A DNA stretch of 64,000 nt from Gonatopus flavifemur (Eukaryota > Arthropoda > Insecta > Hymenoptera > Dryinidae), in the NCBI GenBank assembly GCA_018340375.1, contig JAFFJZ010000004.1:27564001-27628000 (forward strand). Reading direction: 5' to 3'. A model generated the notes under the pieces. The model saw nothing but the letters and a program-made list of their open reading frames with translations. It searched no databases and was not told the origin of the DNA. The translations under genes and the position numbers were made by a program. Below are positions 22,797 through 35,056 of the stretch, in pieces; position 1 is the stretch's first letter; every line of letters starts with the position of its first letter.

Positions 22797-24187
22797 TTTG
22801 AAGATTGAAGTAGGAATGTTCCACAAGCAACGTATATCGTAAATGAAATGATGAAAAAGTGATTCTGCAGCTCTGGTCTAATGGTATGACAGGGCACTTT
22901 ACATTAGAAAGAACTAATTCCAAAATCAGTCGCTCTCAATAGTCATTTTTGCTGGGACGAAAAAAAAGCTTTTGTGATTTGGAAAGAATGTCATATACTC
23001 AACTACATGAAGAGAAAGGAACACCGACTGAATCAGACATTCTTCAACTTGAAATTTAATTGACTTTCGCCGAGAACTATTGAGAGGTATAGTAAGGCAT
23101 TTGTCTGTTGTGCATGATACATGATATTACAAATTACTTCAAGTGATTCCCACAATAAACAATATTACGGAATAATAGGAGAACATAATTACACGATTAT
23201 CGGATGGTAATATTGCCACATATATTATACAACATGTATAGCACCAGTCGATTGGGGTCGCTTCGCTCATTCTCCTAATTTACCCTGAATATTCTTCCCT
23301 TTGGACCCTTCTGTATCAAATGTATAGATTCTGTTAGTCAATGAAATATCCGTCCTTTGCCGTGGACTTAGATCATTTGATACTATTATGAACGTCAAAT
23401 TATAGTTGACATGTATTGATTAGTCAGTCTCTATTTAGCCACAGTCTTTGGCCTTCTACCACGTAAAGAAGTGTCGAAGTGACACATTCATGTTTTAGAG
23501 CTTGCAATACGAATCTCACATAATTTATTGGGAGTATTGTAACGTTACATTTGAGCTTCTGGGAGTCAGAAATGATTTTTGCACCTGATTTATAATGAAA
23601 ACTTTTTCATCACTCACCTTACCAAATTTGAATCCTAAAATATGCTCTTTGAAAAGTTTACAAATTTCAGGTTGATTCTTTTCTCACAAAGAGGAAGCCT
23701 AAGGGTCCAACGGTACGTTTCTTTTATCCATCTCGTGCATACTAATGATATGTGCAAAAAAGCTCATTACTCCACGTCGAATAGGACCGGTCCGTAAATC
23801 ACTTGAAGATTACGAAAAATTATGAAGAAAGCACATATTTTTAGTACATCCCTCGTGGAAAAAACGTTGAAATTTCATCAAATTTTGCTGAATGTTGCTG
23901 GATTCCATTGAATTCCATGTTGAATTTCACTCACAAATTGGATTCTCTTTTCATGAAAAATCAATAAGGAAAGATGGATTTCAACAGATTTCGATGAATT
24001 CAAATCAGATCATCAAACTCCGCCAATTTTCTTTGATTTTTGTGAAGATGCGTGGATTTTTGTCGACCAGGAACGTTACAATATTTCTCATTTGAAAAAA
24101 TTGACAGTTAAAGGACTTGAAAATCGCACTTTCCAAGTGCTTTAATTGGCGTAAGATGAATCTGAGAGAATATAAAAACCAAATGGC
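22797..24187. other. gene-free stretch
   Basis: 23,890-24,060 has several TTGAATTCCA/GATTTC words but no gene. Confidence 0.45.
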
Positions 24188-24189
24188 TA

Positions 24190-25525
24190 CCCAAGTGTGT
24201 ATTAACGGCGGGCCCAATATAAGCCCAGGGTGGGTGCCCATGCTGCCCAACGTGGGGCCAAGCTGGGCAGACAAATGGGGCCAGCCCTGAGATGATAACA
24301 TCGTTCCCAGCTTGGCTGTATTGCTTTGCTCAAGAATCGGTAACACCATGGGGCCAGCATGAACCCAGACCAGGCAATCAATACTGCTCCTTCCTTTTTT
24401 TTTGAAATTGGAAAATTGCTGTGGATTCTACCCCAGCGGGCATGAATCTCAGCCCCACTTTGGCCCAGTCTTAGGCCTAGTGTTGAGCCACATCATGCAT
24501 ATATGGTGTAGTTGTACTGTTAATTAATTTAACAATTAATTACAGTCTATGCAGATTCGTATAAGATTACCACACTCAATTCGAGAAAAATCGAAAGTAA
24601 CACTTGGATTTTCGATACGATGAATGATCTACACCCACGAAGATTGATTTCCACGGCCGCCAGCTTGTTTTGTAGTGCGAACAAACAAACTTTATTCCCT
24701 TGTATCTCACGTTTCAATGAACCCCCGAGACGATACACAAATTGAAAAACAATTCAAATTAACAACTTTTAGTTCGAATTGAGATAGGGGTTGACACTAT
24801 ATGAAAATTAAACAATTCATATTGAATGTTAACACAAGAATATTCATTTATTGAGTAACAAACTTTTCACTATGAAACAAACACTTCAAATAATTCTCAC
24901 TTTGATTCCGCAGTTGTTCTTTTGGTCCATGCGCTACCGTAAGAGAACTTGGGATGACTGCACGGCGCTCGCAGTGCTCCTTTTATAGCACTCCCGGGTA
25001 ATGACCGAAATTCTTATCTTTGTGATAAACTTACAAATTCACATATCTCTGATATAGATCGGGCTGAGATTGATTCTCTAAGCATCCCTAAGTTTTTATT
25101 TTAGAAAATTTCCTTTTTTGTAATAAATTTCAGATTTAACTCATAAGTTATCACGAGAACTCTATCTATCAGAACGTTCATGTGATATTATCGATATTAA
25201 CACTATTTGAGTAGTCCGTACACAATGGGCCCAAGACTGGACCAAAGTGGGACCAAAATTCATACACGCTGAGGATTGTACACACATGCTCGGGATATAA
25301 ATAAACTCCAATCTTGGTCTAACGCTGGTTCAAATTGGGGCCCAAGTTCAAATGTGCCCGCACTAAGATTCATTATTTCCATTTGTTACCAACCATAATT
25401 GTATGGGGCAGCACAACAGGTCCGAGATTGAGCCAACATGGGCCCCATGGTCATCCCCCAATACTGGGTTGAAGAGGATGAACCCAGCCTGGGCCCATTC
25501 TCATTATAGGCAATACACGCTTGGG
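24190..25525. mobile_element. GGGCCCA-word element
   Basis: CCCAAGTGTGTATT at the left mirrors AATACACGCTTGGG at the right, with TA on both sides. Both subterminal regions are packed with TGGGCCCA/GGGGCCA/TGGGCC words in both orientations, unusually GC-rich for this window. The middle (24,540-25,200) is ordinary AT-rich sequence. Confidence 0.82.
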
Positions 25526-25742
25526 TATGAATTTTCCTGCTTTACACCTCGGAGAAGATTTCCATCAAATATAACCAAAATCCCAAATAGCGTGGTAACT
25601 AATTTTTTTTTCCTGGTGATTTCATATGGAATGACCGATAGAACTTTTCGCAATGGAATTTTTTTCAGTGTAGTTTTCATCTCAAAAATAAAAAAATATA
25701 CGTGAGAATAGAATGAAATCCGCACATTGATCACATTTGATC

Positions 25743-25889
25743 AGGAATATCAATGTGAAGATGTGAGATTTCAGAGCAGATTACCATTCAGTACTAACTC
25801 GTTTTCAATGTCTCTCACACAAGACTCGTTCCAACAGAACATCAATTCCAACTACAAGCGCTTGATATATCAATGGGAACAGCAGAGAC
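25743..25889 (+). CDS. candidate exon, unknown protein
   Basis: After CACATTTGATCAG (acceptor-like) the + strand reads EYQCEDVRFQSRLPFSTNSF and ends SNYKRLIYQWEQQRLSHMND before GATGTAATT, a weak donor. It would be a phase 0-0 exon of 49 codons. Composition is balanced and protein-like. No family recognised. Confidence 0.28.
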
Positions 25890-26968
25890 TCAGCCATATG
25901 AATGATGTAATTGTTGTCATACACATCTTTGAATATTTTAATATACTGCATTTAGTTTCATACTCATTTCTTGCAAAACCACACGTATTATCTTACCGCA
26001 TCTCATTTATGACAATGTGTTTTTTGTTTCTTCTAGGTGAGTTGGTTTCGAACGTTCCAGAGATTTATCACTACCATAATAGCATCTAGGTATACTATGA
26101 ACCTTCATAGTACATAGTATACAACGTTTGGTTGCTACTTGGGGACATGTAGAAAGCTTCACGTGCGAAAACGGTGAGTAACAGAAAAAACTTTGTCAAT
26201 TTATAGGCACAAAGCTCCTTCGTTTCTGAAAACATTGTCAAATATTGCGAAAAAGTTGTTTCTACATGTCTCAACCAAATTGAGACAAAATTCGTATGGA
26301 CCCACTATGAGATCATATTTGAAACGTGGTATAAGTTCCATTGCAATCAGATAGCCAAGAACAATATAAACGGTGACAAAATCACAATTTTCGATGAAAT
26401 ATTTCTTTTTCCTCTCCCGTGATTCCGTAAGCATAAGGTTCAAACTTATATGGGATCACTATTGACACTTCGTACAACTACAGTAAAAGTTTCTTAAGAA
26501 TCAGATAATAGAAACAGGAGATATATTAGCCGCGTTCACGAAATCTCACATTTTCTGTGGAAGTTTATTGCTCATCGTTTTTTTCTCTCAATTCTAATTT
26601 GCCTGAAATTCATATCATACAATACAATTGACACTTGGTGAAGTGAATATGCTTCAAGCTCCACGGCATTCGAATGATAAGGACATAGGAAAGGCATCCC
26701 ATATAAAAATTTTCAGTTTCCGCCAATGCTGACAATAGAATATAGCTTGGCGCAGTGTTGACAGGCAAGTGCTTTGGCAATCTATAAATATTCAATGTTG
26801 ATTACCAATAAATATAATGCTGCACCGATATCAGTGTTGAACGAATTCCGCTTGTCAGTCTACCATTGATTCACAATCCCGCCAAGCCTGGCGTTTGCTA
26901 GGCTCATCCGTGGTCCAACATTGACTGAACGATAGATCCTATTGGAAGTGAGGATCATTTGAAATGTG
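25890..26968. other. gene-free stretch with small repeats
   Basis: 26,083-26,141 is a small palindrome (ATACTATGAAC words, TTGCTACTTGGGG end) related to the element at 37,142. 26,260-26,400 is a decayed relative of the repeat at 27,905 and 53,195. Confidence 0.45.
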
Positions 26969-26976
26969 GTTGAATA

Positions 26977-27149
26977 GGTAGGAGGTCTTTTTGCTGAAAA
27001 AGTTTTTCGCCGAATAAACTTAATTCGACAATCGCTAGTCATTTCTAGAGATCACTACGAAATCTCATAGTGATTTCTAGAGGTGACTATCGATTTTCAA
27101 ATTACAGTGTATTCGGTGAAAAACGTTTCCGGCAAAAAGACCCCCTACC
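26977..27149. mobile_element. palindromic element with 8-bp duplication (hAT-like)
   Basis: GGTAGGAGGTCTTTTTGC at the left mirrors GCAAAAAGACCCCCTACC at the right, with arms of about 80 bp. GTTGAATA is present directly on both sides (26,969-26,976 and 27,150-27,157), the 8-bp duplication expected of hAT-class insertion. Confidence 0.88.
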
Positions 27150-27384
27150 GTTGAATATTGCGACAAACTTTAGTCTAGTTTTTATGAAAATTAGTTCTCA
27201 ATGTAACGCCCATCATTGTTAATAGCATGGCTCAATGTTGGCATGCTCCTTAATTTTAACTTTCGATGGCTGAATTGCTAGCTAAAGTTACTGATCGAGT
27301 GTTTTTCGCGAGTAGTAAGAGGTATACACAAGGAATATATAGGGTTTGAATAATTCTCTGGGAGAATAGTCCATCGTTCTTTGT

Positions 27385-27461
27385 TACAGGGTACACCAGA
27401 GGGCTCCTACCGCTGATCCATATTGTGTATAATAAACTTATCTATCTATCTATCTATCTAT
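27385..27461 (+). mobile_element. LINE 3' end relic with (ATCT)n tail
   Basis: Short sequence ending AATAAACTT followed by five ATCT units, the usual look of an insect LINE 3' terminus. Heavily 5'-truncated. Confidence 0.55.
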
Positions 27462-27539
27462 AATTCTCGTGGCAAACTTTGGCGACCAAAAACACTAAAA
27501 AATGAGGAAGACACAATAAGATCTCATATAAATAACAAT

Positions 27540-27845
27540 CTCATCAAATAACATATATTGAAAATTGTGAAATGCGCATACCTTCTATATTCCATTTTCA
27601 CGTTAATTATTTTGTACAGTTTTATCATTGGCGCCACATTGATAAACAAGTTTTCCTATTCCTTGCCGATGATGGTCTATTTCATTACCATTTCTGCACC
27701 AATGCTGCGGCTCCATTGGAAAAACACATTGATAAATCATAAAATGATGTTATCATTTCAGTGTTGCGCCATGCTTGGTTACTAAGCCTCGGCCATACTT
27801 CATCTACGTTGCGCCATGAGAGCGCCAATGGTAAATTTCTACACA
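27540..27845. repeat. dispersed repeat A, copy 1 (GCGCCATGCTTGG words)
   Basis: Closely matches 49,062-49,362 over about 300 bp, including CATGCTTGGT, AAGCCTCGGCCATACT and GTAAATTTCTA near the right end. Confidence 0.8.
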
Positions 27846-27904
27846 GAATGCTTTCAAAATATTGTCCAATCATGCAAATCGCCAAAAAAAATTCCCGCAA
27901 TTTT

Positions 27905-28330
27905 CAACCGTTTGAAAGGAAACTGATATGAGACCACTGTCGGATCACAGCTAGAGCGTGGTATGAGTATTGTTGCAATCGGGTGATAGGGAGCGGAGAT
28001 ATGCGCGTTCGCAAAAATCACAAACTTTGGCCACATTTGCTCTTTTCCGTCGAGTTCTTGTGCACGCATTGGGCTGAAACAAATATGGGACCATCATCAA
28101 CCTTGTCTACAGCTGTGGTGAATATTTTATGACGATTGGATAATTCAAACGGAAAATATACGCGTTCCTGCGAATGATGACATACAGACGGCGGATAGAC
28201 AGACAGACAGATGGACATTGGACACGAAACCACAATTCTCCTCCAAGTTTTGGGGAGTCGTTGGGTGTGGAAAATTTTCATTTTGGAAGAAAACAAATTT
28301 TCGGGTCTTCAAAACGATCATCAAGCTTTC
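27905..28330. repeat. dispersed repeat B, copy 1
   Basis: Matches 53,195-53,585. Shared words include GCAATCGGRTGATAGGRAGCG, ATATGCGCGTTYGCAAAAATC and ACAGACAGACA. Two internally similar halves suggest an old tandem duplication. Confidence 0.8.
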
Positions 28331-29240
28331 TCTTTGCGAGGAAGTAATATGCTGAATTTGTGACGAGCTCGCTTGAATTAAAATCCGGTGACAAGCTCGT
28401 CTACGTTTTGTCAATCTGAAACGACACTTCGTGCGAGTGATGACAGGTTGTAAGCAAAACCTGTCAACCATCTTGAATATAGGCTATACGCACCGCGCAT
28501 GCGCGAGGTGAGTTCAAGAGAGGTATCGATCGATTCGAGTGCGATACTTGAGCGAGAATGTTTCGTCGCACGACCGATAGGCGGCAGACGAGTTACTCGC
28601 GGTAGTGAAAAACCCAAGTAAGGAATGAGAGGAGGTGCTGGAGCGAGAATCAGCACCCTTCTATTCAGGTCCGAATCTGCTGTCAAACAGAAAGGGATAA
28701 TACTTGGTGAGAGATACCGCTCCACCGAGTTAAAGGATCGAAGGTCCGATCGGTGCGATCGTTTGGTCCTTTTCAGGAACCATTTTGAACAGAGACCAGC
28801 GTTGTGGTGCCACCAAACATAACCAAATTGGTGGGTTAAGCCGAAGAAAGAACTTGGTGCCACTAGTTCTATTAGAGTAGAGTTTGGTGAGGGAAGGGGG
28901 AAGAAAAGTTTTCGGTGTCACCTTTTCATTCTTCGGGGCAAAGCCTAGCCCACTGGGGAATACACCGCAACGCCAACCTCTCACGGCTGCAGTCTTAGGA
29001 TATTCCGATAGGGCCAACCTCTGATGGTCATATATCAGTAAATTCACTAGGCAATCACTAGAATCGTCCCTTTTCTGACCATCCTGAGGTTCAGCGAAGT
29101 CAATTCGCTTGTCCCCGTGTCAATCATTGATATGGCCTGAAGCCATCGTCGCGTTCTGATTAGACTCTGTCTGAGCCAAACAGAAGATAGGAAGTATTGA
29201 AAGTTCGCATAGTCGAGCTGGACTCTCGTCATTTAATCGG
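28331..29240. other. GC-rich island, no assigned gene
   Basis: Markedly less AT-rich than its surroundings. It contains GCGCATGCGC (28,495-28,504), a perfect splice-donor string AG|GTGAGT at 28,506-28,513, and open frames on the minus strand of 150 codons (28,411-28,863) and 105 codons (28,730-29,047). Neither translation is recognisable. It could be a CpG-rich promoter with a noncoding first exon, or a solo LTR or other repeat. Confidence 0.4.
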
Positions 29241-29298
29241 TCACTGCCAGGTCAAAGACAATGTCTTTTTGGAAATTTTTTTATTTCCCTAATATTTA

Positions 29299-29320
29299 CA
29301 ATATATATATATATATATAA
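29299..29320. repeat. (AT)n microsatellite
   Basis: About 11 AT units. Confidence 0.9.
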
Positions 29321-30879
29321 TATTTCTCCATCGCACATTAAAATAATCTCATCCATTCTTTCATAAAGTGTTTTATTTTCACTTCTGACAGACGATAAAA
29401 TCTGTCTGGAAGTATACTAAGCCGACACGTTGCTTCGATGATGAGCTTTTAAGCTCGTTAAACCATCGAAACTTCCAGGAAAAATCTCTCATCAGCGAAC
29501 CTTTCACGCTGCAGAAACCAGCCATATTTATCGTTCAAAATACTGAAATACTTACTTACGAGGAAATCGATCGGGTTTCACTTTTACTTTCTCACCACTC
29601 TCAGAATAGATAATACAATACTCCAAATGTTTGCTTCGTGTCCATTCTTGAATCGATCTTCAGAAAAAATATATGATATACCGCTACCTCGGAAATTGAA
29701 AAACTTCTATCTTAAACTTGAGGGAATTTTCCTGACGGCAGAGAATATTATTAGCCAATGTGGACATAGTACTGGTGTTTACAATCTGAGCGGCCATCTT
29801 CATGGTGTGAAGTCTCGAAGGATTGAAAGCGCTGGATTCACCAAGTTTCGTAGAAACTCGTTTTGCTGAGAGTTTTATAAGAAAGAGTAAAAGAAGTGAG
29901 AAAAAAAAGATTTTCCTTCAACCATAGCAAAAGGCTCGTCTAGTAGAAATGAAATGAGATGCCGAATCGAAAGAGATCGGGAGAAGAAGTTTCTCAGATG
30001 AATATATAGGTAGAAACCAGTCGATGAGGATAAGGGTCAAAGGGAATCCTCTATGCGGCGTGGAAGCACCCTGGAATTAAGGTACCAAAGTTTCTCCATT
30101 TCTCTCCCTTTCTCTTTCCTTTCTTCTCTTTCTTTCCTCTTGTTAAATTCTATGTTCAATTCAAGAATCGAAGAGCGTCATCAACAAGAAAATTCTTTGA
30201 TCTCTGAACCATCGAAGCGTTGGCCATTTGAAATGCATGAATAGACATAGCTATTCCGTTCAATACATTGTTTATGGTGTTAGTTTGATTAATGTGAGAA
30301 TAGCATGCAGATGATGAACATTGAGAAATACCAAGAATTCTTTTCCATGAGATATTTTGAATGTTATCTGGATTTTCATGAATCTCGCATGAAGGATAAT
30401 GATCACGTGATATACAATCGGGTTAAAGAGATTACGAAGAATGGAATGGATGTAAATACGTTAGAAATTACGTCGAGTTCATGATAATAACACCTGAGAA
30501 ACAATCTATGCGGAAAACCCCTAGTAAAATAGTTTGGGCATTTACGAGTTTGTAACGCTTGTACCTGTGAAAAACTATAGCCAACTCGCTAAATACTTAC
30601 GAGGCACTCAACAGTATCTTGTTTTTCGTTAGTGTACACATTACAAATTCGTGAATGATGAGACCATTTCTACTTGGCGTGTTAAGAGGATACCAAAGTT
30701 ACCATCGGAGCACGCCTCTTGCACTAAAATACTCGAAACTGAATGCATAAAGAAATCTGAAATTTTCAGGGACGATCCTTTGAGACTTCATCTAGATCTG
30801 TACAGAGCCTAAATTTTGAATTTCGAAAAAAACAAAACGACATGATTTTCCAATAGGAAATTATTTTTCATCGGTGTTC
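29321..30879. other. gene-free stretch
   Basis: 30,537 starts with CCCTAGTAAAATAGTTTGGG, resembling the termini of the CCC elements, but no matching right end was secured. Confidence 0.4.
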
Positions 30880-30967
30880 ATGAGGTTTTACCGATTGTAC
30901 CAATGAACACCAATAGAATATTGGGTTCCACATGAAATCCAATAGAAACCTATAGCGGCTGTAACAA

Positions 30968-31495
30968 AACGACACGGAAAATCGATAGAAACCCGAAGAG
31001 AACATGAAGCTTCAGCGAACATTCAGATTAGATCTGAATAGATTGGACCGAAGGTTCACGGAAGCTAATTTTTAGGTTCACAAAGGTTTGACAATTGTTC
31101 TACAAACGTTGAAATGTCCGCCTTTCAATGCGTTCAGAAAACATGGATGGAACGTTCATTGAAGGTTTATTGAAGGTTTGATAAAGCTCCACAAAAATAT
31201 CTATACTTATATCAATTTATATGAATTTATATGCATTAATTGAATAATTATTCATGTAAATCAATGGAAATTAATATAAGTATAGATATTTTTGTGGAGC
31301 TTTATCAAACCTTCAATGAACGTTCCATCTATGTTTCCTGAACGCATTAAAAGGTGGACATTTCAACGTTTGTAGAACATTTGTCAAACCTTCGTGAACC
31401 TAAAAATTAGCTTCCGTGAACCTTCGGTCCGATCTATTCAGATCTAATCTGAACGTTCGCTGAAGCTTCATGTTCTCTTCGGGAACCGATTGATT
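30968..31495. repeat. large foldback: about 240-bp arms around a 60-bp centre
   Basis: The left arm runs from AGAACATGAAGCTTCAGCG to CTATACTTATA (30,995-31,213). It is inverted in the right arm, TATAAGTATAG to CGCTGAAGCTTCATGTTC (31,275-31,480). The arms differ by only a few bases. No coding capacity. Confidence 0.85.
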
Positions 31496-31737
31496 CAGAT
31501 AAAATTACACTTATCGGTTTCCATTGAAGTTTTTCAATAGGGTTCAGCACTCCGGGCTTGGTATACTACGTATACTAACGAGTGCCTAATAATCACGAGT
31601 TTGAAGTATAGTGATGAACGATTTTCAACATTTCCGCTTTCTCGTACGGTAAATGCTTTCGGAGGAAACTCCAAATAGTCCACTGGTATAAATGAGATGT
31701 GTGAAAATAATACACATCTCGTATCGTATGAATCGTA

Positions 31738-31994
31738 CACGGAGAAAAATAAATTTTCGAAAATTACTACATTTCTACCAAATTGGCAGGGTATAAGAAA
31801 ATATCACTGTTATTGATAGACAGTGTAATAAAGATGAATGATTAACAGAATATTCTTCAGTACGAGCGTGCAAAATTCTGCATGATAAATTACACATTTT
31901 CACTACACTTCTATATCCATAACAATGATATTTTCTCTTATCCTGCCAATTCAGTAGGAATTTAGTAATTTGTAAAACTTTATTTTTCTCCGTG
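31738..31994. mobile_element. CACGGAGAAAA small element
   Basis: Perfect ends CACGGAGAAAAATAAA and TTTATTTTTCTCCGTG with TA flanks. ATATCACTGTTATTGATAG and its mirror lie inside. Confidence 0.9.
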
Positions 31995-32198
31995 TATGTA
32001 ACATCTTACAATGGGATGTGTGAAAGCGTGAAATTCAGTACAAAATCAACGTCAAATACAAAAATTACTGATTACTTTCATCTTCATCGCCATCAATCAT
32101 GTGATCAAAATCTATAACATCCAACATCAATCTTTGTTCGGGATCATTTATTCTTCAAAAACTTTCAAACCTATCGTGGAACCACTTCAGAGATTAGT

Positions 32199-32337
32199 GC
32201 AATTGTCAGAATCAGAGAAAATGGAGGAGGAAGATGAATTTACAAACAAAGTACACTTGGATGTCAAAGAAGAAGAATGTGTCGTGTTTTCATGTGATGG
32301 AAAAGTTTCTCCCAGTACCTCTATATGCCCAGTTTGA
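32199..32337 (+). CDS. candidate exon, unknown acidic peptide
   Basis: After CCACTTCAG the + strand reads LVQLSESEKMEEEDEFTNKV and HLDVKEEECVVFSCDGKV before a stop at 32,335. Acidic, lysine-rich composition. No good donor and no family match. Confidence 0.2.
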
Positions 32338-32559
32338 GAGTCTTATGAAACGATTCGATTTCAACTTGCTTCTCCCTTTTGGTATTTCGGAACTATTCAA
32401 TTTGTGAACGTTATAATCGTACTGAAGGAAAAAATGCGGATGCGATTTCATACGCAGAATAATTACATGGCAATTGGTTATATGTATTTCCGTAATAGAT
32501 TAACAATCAAAATACATATTCCACACGGCACGATTCAAATCAAACCACGTGAACAATAG

Positions 32560-32814
32560 AACTTCGCTCGGAATGGATTTATTCAAGTATGCGAAACTCC
32601 TGAAACTCGCGAAAATTACTTACACATTTTAGAGGAGTGCTTATGCATAACGGAATGCTTTCGCGAGGTCCTCGGCAACGCGAATCCGCCATCGTCGACT
32701 TGGACGATAGAGACGGGATCTGAGACTCACCGGGTGGCTGACAAAGAGATCAACGATGACGTAACCTACTTTGATAGTTTCATGAATCTTCAACCACCCA
32801 TGGATTTCGTGTGA
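32560..32814. other. GC-rich patch open on both strands, possible exon
   Basis: On +, frame 32,560-32,814 reads ECLCITECFREVLGNANPPS, STWTIETGSETHRVADKEIN and NLQPPMDFV then TGA; a fair acceptor (TTACTTACACATTTTAG) lies at 32,632. On -, an open frame includes IHETIKVGYVIVDLFVSHP followed by a strong GTGAGT donor. Base composition near 32,640-32,770 is about half GC, unlike the flanks, which favours coding. The strand cannot be decided. Confidence 0.3.
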
Positions 32815-33676
32815 TACTCTAATAGCGACATAGGTAGCGTTAAATCATCAATGATATCAAAGTTAAGACACGCTTGAGTACGAACACTGATGACTCGAAT
32901 TCCTTAGTGTGATCAGCTACATAAAGAGAATAAACGTAATTTCATAACCGCACTTCATAACGACAAAAGTTCAGTTATACACGAGACATCGATATTGACA
33001 CTATCGGATATTGTATTGGTCTTGGAGGTGCATTATTGAAAAACGAGAATTATTCTCATGGATTCATACAACTATTTCTAACGTAAACAACGGTAATGAT
33101 CAATTACAATTTTTGCTTCAGAGGCAAAAAGAAGTTAGCATATCTACCGGAAGCTACAAAATCGAAAGTATTCACTGATACCAAGAAAACTCATTGGGGA
33201 GCTTTCCGAAGCGTTGGACCAGGGGCCTCTGGAACATGACTTGCGGATTCCTATTGGCCCATTCTACGCCCCCGACAAACACTTGGCCCCTGGCCCTGGT
33301 TCAAACATTTTCAAAAACTCCTGGATCACTACATAATTTTTTTGAACAATAAATCCAACCCCAATATATTAGGATGTGAGAGTATGTGCAATCAAAAGCT
33401 CAATTTTCGAACATAACTCAGTGAACAATATTTTATCATCCGGAGCTCTTAAAGATCTCATAAATATGTGTAAGAGGTCAGATAGACCTCTCAGAAGGTT
33501 AACATAAAGATATCAGAATTTTATCAGATTCGTCGATTCCTGAGGAGAATAAGAGATTGCCAGAATGTTATCCAAACGAACTTTTTCAGAGGATTTTTTT
33601 CTGAGATCTCAAAAAAATGATACCATTCAGATACCAATATGATAACATTGACAGAGCTCTTTCAGAAGAACTCTCA
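32815..33676. other. gene-free stretch
   Basis: Nothing recognised except a short inverted GGACCAGGGGCC/GGCCCCTGG pair at 33,212-33,290. Confidence 0.5.
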
Positions 33677-33975
33677 CACGGAAAGACCGGATCTATTAAT
33701 ATTCAGGAAGAATTTATCAACGTTTAGAAAAATGACTGTCAATTTAGGGAAAAAGAGGATCGCTGAAAAATATTCGTAGTGAGTCTACCAAAAATTCGTA
33801 GTCAAAATATTAACACTTGATAGTTTCATTCATATTTTTCACAGTGGAACTATCGATTGTTAATACATCGACTACAAATTTTTAGTAGACTCACTACGAA
33901 TATTTTTCAGTGATCCTCGTTTTCCCTAAATTGACAGTCATTTTTCTAAATATTAATAGACCCGGTCTTTCCGTG
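33677..33975. mobile_element. CACGGAAAG foldback element, about 115-bp arms
   Basis: CACGGAAAGACCGG at the left mirrors CCGGTCTTTCCGTG at the right. The arms include GACTGTCAATTTAGGG and TATTCGTAGTGAGTCTAC with their complements. Confidence 0.87.
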
Positions 33976-33977
33976 TA

Positions 33978-34589
33978 AAGAGCTCTTCCTCTCATAAGTG
34001 TTCACTGGGAAAATTCCATTTTCCATCTCTTGAGATTGACTCCACGAATTTCATCAACCCACCAAGATTCATTGCTTCAATCTGTTCGTAATTTCGACAG
34101 GATTGGTTGAGCCTTTGTTATACATGCCAGAAATTTAAATTTTTCAAGTAATGCAGTAAATCCAGTCAGAAGTAAGGTGTTAGAACCGGAAGTCACACCT
34201 ATAAATATAACCTGCATATATGGATATATAAGGTGTTGTTGTCCTTTTTCTTGCCCTTCATAGTTCATTATAAGATGCACACGCATCGTTTATGATCAAT
34301 AACAGTGACGAAATTCGTATCGCCGCTCAACATTAGTGTTGATTATACATCGATAGAACTATCGAATTCATTCGATAGTTTTCATTATCGGGAGCATTTG
34401 ATGTTTGTTAGAAACTTCCGTTAGTTATTTTGTCCCGGTAGGATTTGATTGGGACGAAATTTGATGTTACAAAATTAGTTGTTCAGTAACTAAACCAAAG
34501 ACAGTAGAAATTCTTAACTCAAATCCAATACGCGATTATTAGTAAAATAACATTCGGTGTAATCGATCCGTACTTTGCTCTTAACTTAC
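33978..34589. other. gene-free stretch
   Basis: Nothing recognised. Confidence 0.5.
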
Positions 34590-34591
34590 AT

Positions 34592-34861
34592 CCCATGCAA
34601 CAAAAGTTGCCGTTTCATAGTTGCTCTTAAGTTGTTTATCAAGTTTCCGTAAAGTTGCTGGGAATTTGCTACGCATGTGATCGAGAGTTTCATGAAACCA
34701 AGCAACTTCCCAGTAACACGATAACAACTCAAGCTAAAATCCTAGATTTACAGCATATTGTTACGCATTTGGCGACGCAACGTCCCTGCAAATTGCTTCA
34801 AACTGTTGTTGTACGTTCTCAACAATTTGCTGCATATTTGTTCAGCATTTTGCTATTAGGG
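34592..34861. mobile_element. CCC-terminal element with GCAACTT/AAGTTGC words
   Basis: CCCATGCAACAAAAGTTGC at the left and GCATTTTGCTATTAGGG at the right, with AT on both sides. The interior has many AAGTTGC/GCAACTT and GCAAATTGC words. Confidence 0.75.
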
Positions 34862-35056
34862 ATTAAGCCTCACTTACATGGGGAAAAGTGGTTCATGAAA
34901 CCGATAAATTCCCTCTTTTTCTCTCTCTTCATGTCTAACGCATGCGATGTTTTTAAAACATAATTCAAAAATATTTGAGAAAAATAAGATTTCTTTTTGT
35001 TCTTCAAAATGAAGTTTATGATTGAGAATTTAAATTACGATGAAACGATATTGTAA

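Noticed and set aside
22860..22935. tRNA-like sequence near GCTCTGGTCTAATGGTATGAC
   Set aside because: Only an A-box-like half is present; no B box or acceptor stem pairing.
28145..28471. Minus-strand 108-codon frame starting AAGATGG as a gene start
   Set aside because: Its second half lies in dispersed repeat B, so the frame is not a conserved protein; the start context alone is insufficient.
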